A stretch of 64,000 bases of DNA from Labrys sp. KNU-23 (GTDB taxonomy: Bacteria > Pseudomonadota > Alphaproteobacteria > Rhizobiales > Labraceae), in NCBI RefSeq assembly GCF_008330945.1, contig NZ_CP043489.1, forward strand, positions 3,669,501 to 3,733,500, in the 5' to 3' direction. The notes beneath the pieces were generated by a model that was not told the DNA's origin, searched no databases, and saw only the letters and a list, made by a program, of their open reading frames with translations. This document shows, one piece after another, positions 35,784 through 43,851 of the stretch (position 1 is its first letter; every line of letters begins with the position of its first letter). The translations under genes and the position numbers were made by a program.

Positions 35784-35853
35784 ATCGTGGTGGATAGTGG
35801 CGCTCGCGCCGAGCAATGGCGCGGTGGCGCCGGTGGTATGGAGCGGGTAGGAA

Positions 35854-36477
35854 GTGGAGCAACAGGGATCGACGGCGCATAAGGCCGGCTATCATCACGG
35901 TGACCTGCGGGCCGCGCTGCTCGCGGCCGCTGAACTCGTCCTGGCCGAACGCGGTGTCGAGGGTTTCACGCTTCGCGAGTGTGCCCGCCGCGCGGGTGTC
36001 TCCCACGCCGCGCCCGCACATCATTTCGGCGACGTAGCCGGCCTCCTGACTGCGGTGGCGGCGCTGGGATTCGAGACGCTCACGCTCTTCATGCGCCAGG
36101 CCCGCACCGGCATCGACGAGCCGGAGGCCCGATTGCGGGCGATTGGCCGCGGCTACGTCACCTTCGCCCGCCAATATCCGGAGAGATTCCGGCTCACTTT
36201 CAACCGGCATCGCCTCAATATCGCGGATCCGACCCTGAGGGCTGCCGGGCAGGAGGCCTTCGCCGAGCTCGAGACTGCCATTCGCCTGGTAACCAAGGCC
36301 GGTGACGGCCCGCTCGAGCGCGAGCAGCTCGACGTCTTGCTGCAGACGTGGTCGGTCGTGCACGGCTATGCCCATCTCCTGCTGGCGGGGCAGTTCGACG
36401 GGCCCCTCAAGGGCGGAGGCCAGGCTGCGGCGGATGCCGCCTTGGAAGGCGTGCTGGCCCGGCTCACGGCGCGATAG
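35854..36477 (+). CDS. TetR-family transcriptional regulator
   Basis: A 207-aa repressor. The N-terminal DNA-binding domain is YHHGDLRAALLAAAELVLAERGVEGFTLRECARRAGVSHAAPAHHFGDVAGLLTAV (HTH about residues 40-60), and the C-terminal ligand-binding domain resembles the TetR_C_13/WHG type (FARQYPERFRLTFNRHR; VVHGYAHLLLAGQF). It starts with GTG at 35854 after TAGGA. It is transcribed divergently from the ABA4-like operon, and two matching palindromes lie between. Self-repression and control of the operon are likely; the inducer is unknown. Confidence 0.92.
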   Translation: MEQQGSTAHKAGYHHGDLRAALLAAAELVLAERGVEGFTLRECARRAGVSHAAPAHHFGDVAGLLTAVAALGFETLTLFMRQARTGIDEPEARLRAIGRGYVTFARQYPERFRLTFNRHRLNIADPTLRAAGQEAFAELETAIRLVTKAGDGPLEREQLDVLLQTWSVVHGYAHLLLAGQFDGPLKGGGQAAADAALEGVLARLTAR

Positions 36478-36497
36478 GGCTTGCCCGGAGGAATCCT

Positions 36498-36588
36498 CCT
36501 GGGATCGCCGGCGTCCTTGCTGGCTCTTGCCATCAGGCAGGCGCCAGGCTTCCAAGAAGCCGGCAGGGATGCCGGCGATCCGGGCAGG
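36498..36588. repeat. Long-arm inverted repeat between tetR and trmB
   Basis: Imperfect inverted arms, CCTGGGATCGCCGGCGTCCT... (36498-36525) and the reverse-complement-like right arm (36558-36588), surround a variable 32-base centre. The arm sequence GGGA(T/C)CGCCGGC and the flank GGCTCTTG match the element at 20749-20832. Again it sits between convergent genes. Confidence 0.7.
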
Positions 36589-36589
36589 A

Positions 36590-37327
36590 CTACGCTCGTC
36601 TGAAGGTGAAATAGGCGCCGCGCCGGCCTTCCCGGAGCGCCTTGGCTTCGTAGCGGGTGGAACGCCAGCCTTCCCAGGGCGTCAGCCAGTCGGCCTGGCG
36701 CTCGGCCGTCCATTCGAAATCGGGCGAGCGCGCCACACGCGCCAGGGCATAGGCGGCATAGTCGTCGATGTCGGTGGCAAAACGCAGCTCTCCACCGGGC
36801 TGGAGAATACGAGCCAGGCGCGTCAACATCTCCTCGCCCAGGAAACGGCGCTTGCGATGGCGGCGCTTGGGCCAGGGATCGGGATAGAGCAGATAGATGC
36901 GCTCGACCGAACCGGCCGGCAGCCAATCCACCACCGCCTTGGCATCGTTGTCCCACAGGCGGATATTGGCGAGCCCGTTGTGCTCGATCTGGGCCAGCAT
37001 CTTGGCGGTGCCGTTGACATAGGCCTCGCAGCCGATGAAGCCGATTTTCGGATTCTCGCCAGCGCGCTGGGTGAGGTGCTCGCCGCCGCCAAAGCCGATT
37101 TCGAGCCAGACCTCGCCGACAGGCTCCGGGAAGAGGCCAGCAAGATCGGCGGGAGGCGGGGCGGTCAGGTCGAGACGCAATTGCGGCAGCGAAGCGGACA
37201 TCAGGTCGGCATGCCCCGGCCGCAGGGTCTTGCCCTTGCGGCGGCCGAAGAAGGCGCCGTGGCCGCGAGGCGGGGCATCCGTGCCTTCGCCGAATTTGTC
37301 CTTGTCGTCTTCAGTCACGGCCCACAT
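36590..37327 (-). CDS. trmB: tRNA (guanine(46)-N7)-methyltransferase
   Basis: SAM-dependent methyltransferase (245 aa) that makes m7G46 in the tRNA variable loop. Motif I is WLEIGFGGGEHL, the acidic site EAYVNGTAKML follows, and the TrmB signature is LLYPDPWPKRRHRKRRFL. The C-terminus DWLTPWEGWRSTRYEAKALREGR carries the family TxxE-like end. The start ATG at 37327 follows GGTGG. It is downstream of metK on the same strand, past the metK terminator and repeat copy C. Having metK, the source of its SAM substrate, next to trmB is a common Rhizobiales arrangement. Confidence 0.95.
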   Translation of the reverse strand: MWAVTEDDKDKFGEGTDAPPRGHGAFFGRRKGKTLRPGHADLMSASLPQLRLDLTAPPPADLAGLFPEPVGEVWLEIGFGGGEHLTQRAGENPKIGFIGCEAYVNGTAKMLAQIEHNGLANIRLWDNDAKAVVDWLPAGSVERIYLLYPDPWPKRRHRKRRFLGEEMLTRLARILQPGGELRFATDIDDYAAYALARVARSPDFEWTAERQADWLTPWEGWRSTRYEAKALREGRRGAYFTFRRA

Positions 37328-37380
37328 CCACCAGAAGAAAGCGCGTTTGGACGCAATCTACGCCAATATTTTGGTCGGAA

Positions 37381-37424
37381 GCGTCATTGCGATTCCGGAT
37401 GATGCCGTCAAATCGCAAAATGCT
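37381..37424. repeat. Dispersed intergenic palindromic repeat, copy C
   Basis: A 44-bp unit GCGTCATTGCGATTCCGG... ending GTCAAATCGCAAAATGCT, between trmB and metK. ATTGCGATT pairs with AATCGCAAA to form a good stem. A preceding AAAGCGCGTTTGGACGC (37338-37354) parallels the sequence before copy B. Confidence 0.65.
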
Positions 37425-37430
37425 ATGAAA

Positions 37431-37461
37431 AAAGCCTCTCCCGGCGGGCGGGAAAGGCTTT
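37431..37461 (-). terminator. Rho-independent terminator of metK
   Basis: On the minus strand, AAAGCCTTTCCCGCCCGCCG... folds into a stem (AAAGCCT/AGGCTTT with an inner CCCG/CGGG part) followed by a T-run (TTTTTTCAT). It lies about 20 bp after the metK stop. Confidence 0.85.
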
Positions 37462-37482
37462 GCGTTGACGGCTCGCGGCAGA

Positions 37483-38679
37483 TCAGGCGCGCACGGCCTT
37501 CTTGATCGCGTCGGCGAGATCGGTCTTCTCCCAGGAGAAACCGCCGTCGCGGGCCGATTTGCGGCCGAAATGGCCGTAGGCGGAGGTGCGTGCATAGATC
37601 GGCTTGTTGAGGCTGAGGTGCTCGCGAATGCCGCGCGGCGTCAGGCTCATCACGTCACGCAGAGCCTTCTCGACCTTTTCCTCGGCGACATTGCCGGTGC
37701 CGTGCAGGTCGACATAGATCGCCAGCGGCTCGGACACGCCGATGGCGTAAGCGAGCTGGATGGTGCAGCGGTCGGCCAGCTTGGCAGCGACCACGTTCTT
37801 GGCGAGATAGCGTGCCGCATAGGCGGCCGAGCGGTCGACCTTGGTCGGGTCCTTGCCGGAGAAGGCGCCGCCGCCATGGGGGGCAGCGCCGCCATAGGTG
37901 TCGACGATGATCTTGCGGCCGGTCAGGCCGCAATCGCCGTCCGGACCGCCGACCACGAACTTGCCGGTGGGGTTGACGTGCCAGACCGTGTCCTTGGTGA
38001 TCCAGCCTTCCGGCAGGGTCTTGCGGATATGAGGCTCGACCAGCTTCTTGATGTCGCCGGAAGTCAGCGTCTCGTCGAGGTGCTGGGTGGAGAGCACGAT
38101 CTGCGTCACGCCGACCGGCTTGCCGGCCTCGTACTTCACCGTGACCTGGCTCTTGGCATCGGGGCCGAGCATACCGAGTTCGCCCGACTTGCGGGCCTTG
38201 GTGATGTCCTCGAGGATTTTGTGGGCGTAGTAGATCGGGGCTGGCATCAATTCCGGCGTTTCGCGGCAGGCATAGCCGAACATGATGCCCTGGTCGCCAG
38301 CGCCCTCGTCCTTGTTGCCGGAAATATCGACGCCCTGGGCGATGTCGGGAGACTGGCCGTGCAGCAGCACCTCGATCTTGGCCTTCTTCCAGTGGAAGCC
38401 GTCCTGCTCATAGCCGATCGCCTTGACGGCGCGGCGGGCGGCACTCTTGATCTTGCCCTTGGTGACAGTCTCGGGACCACGATATTCGCCGGCGATCACC
38501 AGGCGGTTGGTGGTGGCGAGGGTCTCGCAGGCGACGCGCACCTGGGAGGGGTCCATTCCGGTCTTCGCCGCCTCGCGATAGAACAGGTCGACGATTTCGT
38601 CGGAGATGCGATCACAGACCTTGTCGGGGTGGCCTTCAGCGACCGACTCGCTGGTAAACAAATAGTCGGAACGGGACAC
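37483..38679 (-). CDS. metK: S-adenosylmethionine synthetase
   Basis: Makes SAM from methionine and ATP (398 aa, homotetramer in the cytosol). Family motifs are FTSESVAEGHPDKVCDRISDEIVD (ATP and Mg site), GAGDQGIMFGYA (methionine loop), GGPDGDCGLTGRKIIVDTYGG and GGGAFSGKDPTKVDRSAAYA. The frame runs on upstream to 38838, but the canonical start VSRSDYLFTSES uses GTG at 38679, preceded by GGAGAAA at normal spacing. It follows an XRE regulator gene and precedes trmB. No SAM-I, SAM-II or SAM/SAH riboswitch was recognised in the 206-bp leader; that leader holds an inverted repeat copy instead. Confidence 0.97.
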   Translation of the reverse strand: MSRSDYLFTSESVAEGHPDKVCDRISDEIVDLFYREAAKTGMDPSQVRVACETLATTNRLVIAGEYRGPETVTKGKIKSAARRAVKAIGYEQDGFHWKKAKIEVLLHGQSPDIAQGVDISGNKDEGAGDQGIMFGYACRETPELMPAPIYYAHKILEDITKARKSGELGMLGPDAKSQVTVKYEAGKPVGVTQIVLSTQHLDETLTSGDIKKLVEPHIRKTLPEGWITKDTVWHVNPTGKFVVGGPDGDCGLTGRKIIVDTYGGAAPHGGGAFSGKDPTKVDRSAAYAARYLAKNVVAAKLADRCTIQLAYAIGVSEPLAIYVDLHGTGNVAEEKVEKALRDVMSLTPRGIREHLSLNKPIYARTSAYGHFGRKSARDGGFSWEKTDLADAIKKAVRA

Positions 38680-38803
38680 GAATGTTTCTCCACGCCAAAA
38701 TGGAACTTGGTATCGTCCCGTTTTGGCGAGGGGAGGCTCTGCCGTCAAGCGGCAAATCGTACGTTTCGTTCGTTTAAAGGAACGCCGGGGCGATTTTCCG
38801 TCC

Positions 38804-38844
38804 GTTCCGCGGTTTGACGGGATCGCCAAACCGCGCAAAGACGC
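38804..38844. repeat. Dispersed intergenic palindromic repeat, copy D (inverted)
   Basis: Read on the minus strand this is GCGTCTTTGCGCGGTTTGGC... ending CGTCAAACCGCGGAA, the same plan as copies A-C. GCGCGGTTTG pairs with CAAACCGCGG to form a strong stem. It is in the metK leader, downstream of the XRE gene, so it may end XRE transcription or act in the metK mRNA leader. Confidence 0.65.
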
Positions 38845-38885
38845 ATTGCAACCAAGGAGGTGCTGGACGGACGCCGTTCAGTGGC

Positions 38886-39299
38886 TCAGGCCGCATGTTC
38901 CTGGCTGAGGGTGGAGACGAGGTCGACGACCCTGCGCCGCACTTTCGGGTCCTTGATGCGGGCGAAGGCCTTGTTCAGTTGCAGGCCTTCCGTGGTCGAC
39001 AGGAACTCGATGACATGGGAGGTGTCGGCCTCATCGGCATGTTCTGCCGAGTGCACGGTGCCGGCTTCCGGCGGCAGGCCCTCGAAGAAGAAGGAAATGG
39101 TGACGCCCAGGATCGAGGCAATTTGCTGCAGCCGGCTTGCGCCGATGCGATTGGTGCCCTTTTCGTATTTCTGCACCTGCTGAAAGGTGAGGCCAAGCGC
39201 CTCGCCGAGCTTCTCCTGGCTCATGCCCACCAGGACGCGCCTGATACGGACGCGACTGCCAACGTGCTGATCAATGGGATTGGGTACTTTCTTGATCAT
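38886..39299 (-). CDS. XRE-family HTH transcriptional regulator
   Basis: A 137-aa protein with an N-terminal HTH (residues 15-70): GSRVRIRRVLVGMSQEKLGEALGLTFQQVQKYEKGTNRIGASRLQQIASILGVTISFFFEGL. The linker and C-terminal helices (FARIKDPKVRRRVVDLVSTLSQ) match the small XRE regulators conserved in Rhizobiales next to metK. The target genes are unknown. It is on the same strand as lnt (upstream) and metK (downstream), with a 230-bp upstream gap in which nothing else was recognised. Confidence 0.92.
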   Translation of the reverse strand: MIKKVPNPIDQHVGSRVRIRRVLVGMSQEKLGEALGLTFQQVQKYEKGTNRIGASRLQQIASILGVTISFFFEGLPPEAGTVHSAEHADEADTSHVIEFLSTTEGLQLNKAFARIKDPKVRRRVVDLVSTLSQEHAA

Positions 39300-39529
39300 A
39301 ATATTAACTCCAGGTCACTAGCAAATATTTGAAAATACAGCGACGAATTTGAAAATGAATTGCGGCCGTAACGTGGCGGGAGCACGGCATGCCAGAGATA
39401 CAATTGCGGCAGCGCAATCTGAAGTAGTTCAAATGCATCCTGCAACCAGTTCGGTGACTATACCTCCTTATGCGGGAAAATCCAGCCGGTCTCGCGCCTT
39501 CCGCTTGGCCCAGTTGTAACAAATATGTG

Positions 39530-41140
39530 TTATCGCGGCTGTCGGCGATAGTTTCGGCAACCAAGGCTGGCGCCGATTAAGGCAATCAGAAACAATCCGG
39601 CAACAATGCCCTTGCCGACCGTGGCAAACACCGGCGGCGGCAAGGTGGTGGGAAGCCGCGAATCGAGCACGCCGCTGGTGCCGAGCGGCAGGCTGGCGAC
39701 GATGCGCCCCACCGGGTCGATCACCGCGGAAATGCCGTTATTGCCGGCGCGGACCACGGGCAGGCCTTCCTCGATCGCGCGGGCCCTTACCTCGGCGAAA
39801 TGCTGGTAGGGACCTGGGGTGATGCCGAACCAGGCATCGTTGGTGACGTTGAGCAGCCAGCCGGGGCGGTTGGTCGGATCGATCACCTGGCCCGGAAAGA
39901 TCGCCTCATAGCAGATGAGGATGCCGGCGGGCGGCGCGTTGGGAATGTCGAGCGTGCGCAGGCCGGGCCCGGTCGAGAAGCCACCGCGCTGCTTGGTCAA
40001 CTGCTCGAAACCGAGGGATTCGAGCAAGGACTGATAGGGCAGATATTCGCCGAAGGGGACAAGGTGGACCTTGTCGTAATTGCCGATGATGGTGCCGGTG
40101 GCGTCGATGACATGCAGCGAATTGAAGAAGCGCCAGCCGCCATCATCGAGATTCTCCTCCGCCCGGCCGGCGCCCGTCAGCAGCACGGCCTTGGGAGCAA
40201 CGAGCTCGCCGAGCACCTTGAGGGCTTCGGGATCCTGGGCCACCAGGAAGGGGAAGGCCGACTCGGGCCAGATCAGATGGGTGACCTTGGCGAGGCCGTC
40301 GCTGCCGTCGGCGGCCGGCTGGCGCGACAGGGCCAGATAGCGCGTCAGCACTTCGTTGCGCAGGGCCGGATTGAACTTGGCGTCCTGCGGCAGGTCGGGC
40401 TGCATGATGCGCAACTGCACCCCATCGACGAAACCGGTGGGGTGCTGGCCGAGGCGCCACACGCCGAAGGCGGCCATCGCGACCAGGATGGCGACGGACA
40501 AGGCCGGCCAGCGCCAGCCGGCCGGCCGTACCAGCGCCACCGGCGTGGAGAACAGGACGAGCGCCACGAGGGTGAGCCCATAGGCTCCAACCAGGGCCAG
40601 GCTCTGCGCCAGATGAAGTTCCTCGGCGAGCGCATAACCGAACAGATTCCAGGGAAAACCAGTCAGGATATGACCGCGCAGCCATTCGCAGGCGGCCATG
40701 GCGACGGCGAAGGCGAGGATGCGCGCATTGCCCTGCGACCATAGGAGGCGTGCCAGGGCAAAGCCGGCGGCATGGAAGAAAGCAAGGCCCGCAGGCAGGA
40801 GCACCACGGCAAAGGGCAGCAGCCAGGCGAACTGATCGGCATCGACGAGGAAGGCATTGCCGATCCACCACAGCCCGGCCAGGAAATAACCGAAACCATA
40901 ACACCAGCCGAGCCGGGCAGCCGCACCGACGCTACGCCAGAATCCGGGCCCTGGGTTCTCTGGCGCAGGAAGGGCGATGCCGTCCAGCAGCCAGATCGCC
41001 ACCGGAAAGCTGACGGCCAGGACCGGAAAGGCATTGAACGGCGCCATGGCCAGCGACGCCAGAGCGCCAGCCAGGAAGGCCGCGGCCATGCGCCGCCAGC
41101 CCTTCAACCCGGCCAGACGAGACGCAAGCGCAGCGATCAC
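39530..41140 (-). CDS. lnt: Apolipoprotein N-acyltransferase
   Basis: Inner-membrane enzyme (536 aa) that N-acylates the diacylglyceryl-cysteine of lipoproteins, the last step of lipoprotein maturation. About six to eight N-terminal helices are followed by a periplasmic carbon-nitrogen hydrolase domain. The catalytic triad is visible as Glu293 (LIWPESAFP), Lys357 (NYDKVHLVPFGEYLP) and Cys410 (LICYEAIFPG), with spacing close to E. coli Lnt (267/335/387). A final helix ends the protein. Its ATG overlaps the stop of the CBS-domain gene (ATGA). Confidence 0.96.
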   Translation of the reverse strand: MIAALASRLAGLKGWRRMAAAFLAGALASLAMAPFNAFPVLAVSFPVAIWLLDGIALPAPENPGPGFWRSVGAAARLGWCYGFGYFLAGLWWIGNAFLVDADQFAWLLPFAVVLLPAGLAFFHAAGFALARLLWSQGNARILAFAVAMAACEWLRGHILTGFPWNLFGYALAEELHLAQSLALVGAYGLTLVALVLFSTPVALVRPAGWRWPALSVAILVAMAAFGVWRLGQHPTGFVDGVQLRIMQPDLPQDAKFNPALRNEVLTRYLALSRQPAADGSDGLAKVTHLIWPESAFPFLVAQDPEALKVLGELVAPKAVLLTGAGRAEENLDDGGWRFFNSLHVIDATGTIIGNYDKVHLVPFGEYLPYQSLLESLGFEQLTKQRGGFSTGPGLRTLDIPNAPPAGILICYEAIFPGQVIDPTNRPGWLLNVTNDAWFGITPGPYQHFAEVRARAIEEGLPVVRAGNNGISAVIDPVGRIVASLPLGTSGVLDSRLPTTLPPPVFATVGKGIVAGLFLIALIGASLGCRNYRRQPR

Positions 41141-42276
41141 GTGGCGCCGTCGCCGCTGGTTTCGCTCGCCGAGATTCTCGCCTCATTGGCGGCAACGGCC
41201 GCTTCATCGGCCGCAGGCACTGCCTTCTTCTCGCGCTTGCGCCCATCGCGAGGCCGGGTAATGCCGCTGCCTGTCATATGGATGCGCACCCGCTTCACGC
41301 GGCGCGGATCGGCGTCGAGGATCTCGAATTCGAGCTGGCCCGGCCCCTGCACGATTTCACCGCGCACCGGCACGCGGCCAGCCAGGGTCACCAGCCAGCC
41401 GCCCAGCGTGTCGACGTCGGCCTCGATCTCGTCCTCATGCATCTCCAGCCCGATGGCGGCGGCGACGTCGTCGAGGTCGGCGCGGGCATCGGCGGTGAAG
41501 ATGCCCTCACCCGATGGGACGATCATGTCGCCGTCATCCTCATCATGCTCGTCCTCGATGTCGCCGAGCACGATTTCGACGATGTCCTCCATCGAGACGA
41601 GACCATCCGTGCCGCCATATTCGTCGATCACCAGCGCGAGCTGGGTGCGAGTCGCCTGCATCTTGGCGAGCAGGTCGATGGGCGGCATCGAAGGCGGCAC
41701 GAACAGTACATTGCGCGTCAGTGATTTCACCGAGCTGAGCGGCGTCGAGAGGGTGATGTTGCCCAAGGCGAGAGCGGCTTCCCGGGGGGAGGGCTTGGCG
41801 GCCTCGCCGTCCTTGCCGACGTCGCTCTCGCGAACCTTGCGGCTCCGGCGCGCGGCGATGGCGGCGCGCGATGCCAGCCAGGCCACGAAGTCGCGGATGT
41901 GCACCATGCCGCGTGGATCGTCGAGCGTTTCATTATAGACCGGCAGGCGCGAATGGCCTGCCGTCTGGAATACCTTAAGCAGGTCGCCCAGCGAAATATC
42001 GAGCGGCACGGCCACGATATCGGCCCGCGGTACCATCACATCGTCGACGCGCTTGCCGCGCAGGCCGAGGATGTTCTTGAGCATGGCGCGCTCTTCGGGG
42101 GAGAAGCTGGAATCCTCCGAGGCGCGTGAATTTTCGAGTGCATCGGCAAGATCGTCGCGGATGGAGGGCTGGGATTTCAGCCCGAGCGCGGATTTGATCC
42201 GCCCCAGCAGGCCCTCATGCTGAGGCTCCTGGGAGGCGCTGGGTTGGCTGCTACTTCGATCGTTGCTGTCGGACAT
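41137..42276 (-). CDS. CBS-domain transporter-associated protein (CorC/TlyC-like)
   Basis: A 379-aa protein with two CBS domains (about residues 75-130 and 205-265) and a C-terminal CorC_HlyC domain. The first CBS includes VDDVMVPRADIVAVPLDISLGDLLKVFQTAGHSRLPVYNETLDDPRGMVHIRDFV, the second ATRTQLALVIDEYGGTDGLVSMEDIVEIVLGDIEDEHD. Membrane-spanning DUF21 helices are absent, so it is the soluble CorC type, linked to Mg/Co handling. A low-complexity alanine/glutamate tail follows. It sits between ybeY and lnt, as is usual in alphaproteobacteria. Confidence 0.92.
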   Translation of the reverse strand: MSDSNDRSSSQPSASQEPQHEGLLGRIKSALGLKSQPSIRDDLADALENSRASEDSSFSPEERAMLKNILGLRGKRVDDVMVPRADIVAVPLDISLGDLLKVFQTAGHSRLPVYNETLDDPRGMVHIRDFVAWLASRAAIAARRSRKVRESDVGKDGEAAKPSPREAALALGNITLSTPLSSVKSLTRNVLFVPPSMPPIDLLAKMQATRTQLALVIDEYGGTDGLVSMEDIVEIVLGDIEDEHDEDDGDMIVPSGEGIFTADARADLDDVAAAIGLEMHEDEIEADVDTLGGWLVTLAGRVPVRGEIVQGPGQLEFEILDADPRRVKRVRIHMTGSGITRPRDGRKREKKAVPAADEAAVAANEARISASETSGDGAT

Positions 42277-42287
42277 GGCTCTGTGCG

Positions 42288-42794
42288 TTAGCTCGCTTCG
42301 CGCAACAAGGGCGCGTCGGCATAGGGATTGGCGATACCGAGCTCGGCAAGAATGCGCACTTCCAGCGCCTCCATCACCTCGGCCTCGGTATCGGTCAAAT
42401 GGTCATGGCCGAACAGATGCAGGAGGCCATGCACGGTGAGGTGGCTGAGATGATCGGCAAAGCTGGTGGAGGTTTCCTCGGCTTCCCGCGCGATCGTCTC
42501 ATGGGCAAAGATGATGTCGCCCAGCATCGGCGTCGTTTCGATCGCGTCTCCCACCGCCTGTGGGAAGGACAGCACGTTGGTGGGCTTGTCCTTGTCGCGC
42601 CACTCGGCGTTGATGGCGCGGATCGAAGCATCGTCGGTCAACACGATCGAGAGTTCGGCCCCCGGTGCGTGCGCAAGTTCCGCGACATCAACGGTCCTGG
42701 CCACGGCACGCGTGATCAGGGCCTCGATGGCGTCGGGATCCTGCCAAAGATCGCTATCGAAAGCGATCTCGATGGTAATGGCGGCGTCACTCAT
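42288..42794 (-). CDS. ybeY: Endoribonuclease YbeY (rRNA maturation)
   Basis: Zn-dependent endoribonuclease (168 aa) for 16S rRNA 3' processing and ribosome quality control. The metal motif is HGLLHLFGHDH with His122, His126 and His132. ADHLSHLTVHG and the C-terminal helix (EVMEALEVRILAELG) are typical. The N-terminal RNA-binding-like region includes LSIVLTDDASIRAINAEWRDKDKPTNVLSFP. Its ATG overlaps the phoH stop (ATGA). PhoH and YbeY often occur as a pair, which suggests a joint RNA-processing role. Confidence 0.96.
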   Translation of the reverse strand: MSDAAITIEIAFDSDLWQDPDAIEALITRAVARTVDVAELAHAPGAELSIVLTDDASIRAINAEWRDKDKPTNVLSFPQAVGDAIETTPMLGDIIFAHETIAREAEETSTSFADHLSHLTVHGLLHLFGHDHLTDTEAEVMEALEVRILAELGIANPYADAPLLREAS

Positions 42795-43825
42795 GGCTTG
42801 GCTTCGCCCGAAGGCTTGCTGGAATCCTTGGCCTCATAGGCCCGCACGATCTTGGCCACCAGTTCATGGCGCACGACGTCGGCGGCGTTGAATCGGCAGA
42901 TGGCGATTTCGGGAATGTCTTTCAACAGGTCGACCGCTTCGATCAGCCCCGATTTCTGCCCGGGGGGCAAGTCGATCTGGGTGGGATCGCCGGTGATGAT
43001 CATGCGTGAGCCTTCGCCCAGGCGGGTAAGGAACATCTTCATCTGCATCGAGGTGCAGTTCTGGGCCTCGTCCAGCAGCACCACCGAATTGGCGAGCGTG
43101 CGCCCGCGCATGAAGGCTAGCGGCGCCACCTCGATCATCCCCGAGGTCAGCCCGCGCTCGACCCGCTCGGGCGGCATCATGTCGTAGAGCGCGTCATAGA
43201 GCGGGCGCAGATAGGGATCGACCTTCTCGCGCATGTCACCGGGCAGGAAACCGAGCCTCTCGCCCGCCTCGACGGCGGGGCGGGAGAGGATCAGCCGGTC
43301 GGCCTCGCCCTTCTCGATCAGCGCCGCGGCATGGGCCACGGCCAGATAGGTCTTGCCGGTACCGGCGGGGCCAGTGGCAAAGACAAGCTCATGCTTCTGC
43401 AGCGCCCTGATATAGGCATCCTGCGCCAGTGTACGGGCGGCGATGGTCTTCTTGCGGGTGCCGACGGAGGCCGCGCCGCCTGTCGTCGCCACTTTCGGCT
43501 TGCCTTCCGGCGTGAACAGCACGCCCTGCGAGCCGGCCATGCGCAGCGCGCCGTCGACATCGCCCAGCGTTACCTGCTGGCCTGAGCGCAGGCGCTGATA
43601 CAGGCTCTCCAGCACGCGCTTGGCCTGTTCCACGCTGTCCTTGGCACCGCGCAGGGCGACGTGATTGCCGCGAGCCGTCGCCTCGATTCCGAGCTTGCGC
43701 TCGATGAAGGCGAGGTTTTGGTCATGCTGGCCGAAGAGAAGCGTGGCCAAGCGGTTGTCCTCGAAGGCCGTGACGATCTCCGCGGGTGCGTCTGTCGTCG
43801 GCAAGGATGGGGTTTGCGTTGTCAT
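42791..43825 (-). CDS. phoH: PhoH-like ATPase (PhoH family)
   Basis: A 344-aa cytosolic ATPase with an N-terminal KH-like RNA-binding region (LGIEATARGNHVALRGAKDSVEQAKRVLESLYQRLRSGQ) and a helicase-like core. Walker A is FATGPAGTGKTYLAVAHA, and Walker B is SVVLLDEAQNCTSMQMKMFLTRLG. SRMIITGDPTQIDLPPGQKSGL is the motif III region. I chose the ATG at 43825, because a TTG start 30 bp upstream would overlap miaB. It lies between miaB and ybeY in a conserved operon. Confidence 0.95.
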   Translation of the reverse strand: MTTQTPSLPTTDAPAEIVTAFEDNRLATLLFGQHDQNLAFIERKLGIEATARGNHVALRGAKDSVEQAKRVLESLYQRLRSGQQVTLGDVDGALRMAGSQGVLFTPEGKPKVATTGGAASVGTRKKTIAARTLAQDAYIRALQKHELVFATGPAGTGKTYLAVAHAAALIEKGEADRLILSRPAVEAGERLGFLPGDMREKVDPYLRPLYDALYDMMPPERVERGLTSGMIEVAPLAFMRGRTLANSVVLLDEAQNCTSMQMKMFLTRLGEGSRMIITGDPTQIDLPPGQKSGLIEAVDLLKDIPEIAICRFNAADVVRHELVAKIVRAYEAKDSSKPSGEAKP

Positions 43826-43851
43826 GTGTGTCCGTCGTTCCTCGTCCACCT

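Noticed and set aside
39304..39564. 86-codon minus-strand ORF between lnt and the XRE gene
   Set aside because: It overlaps the end of lnt in another frame and has no recognisable features.
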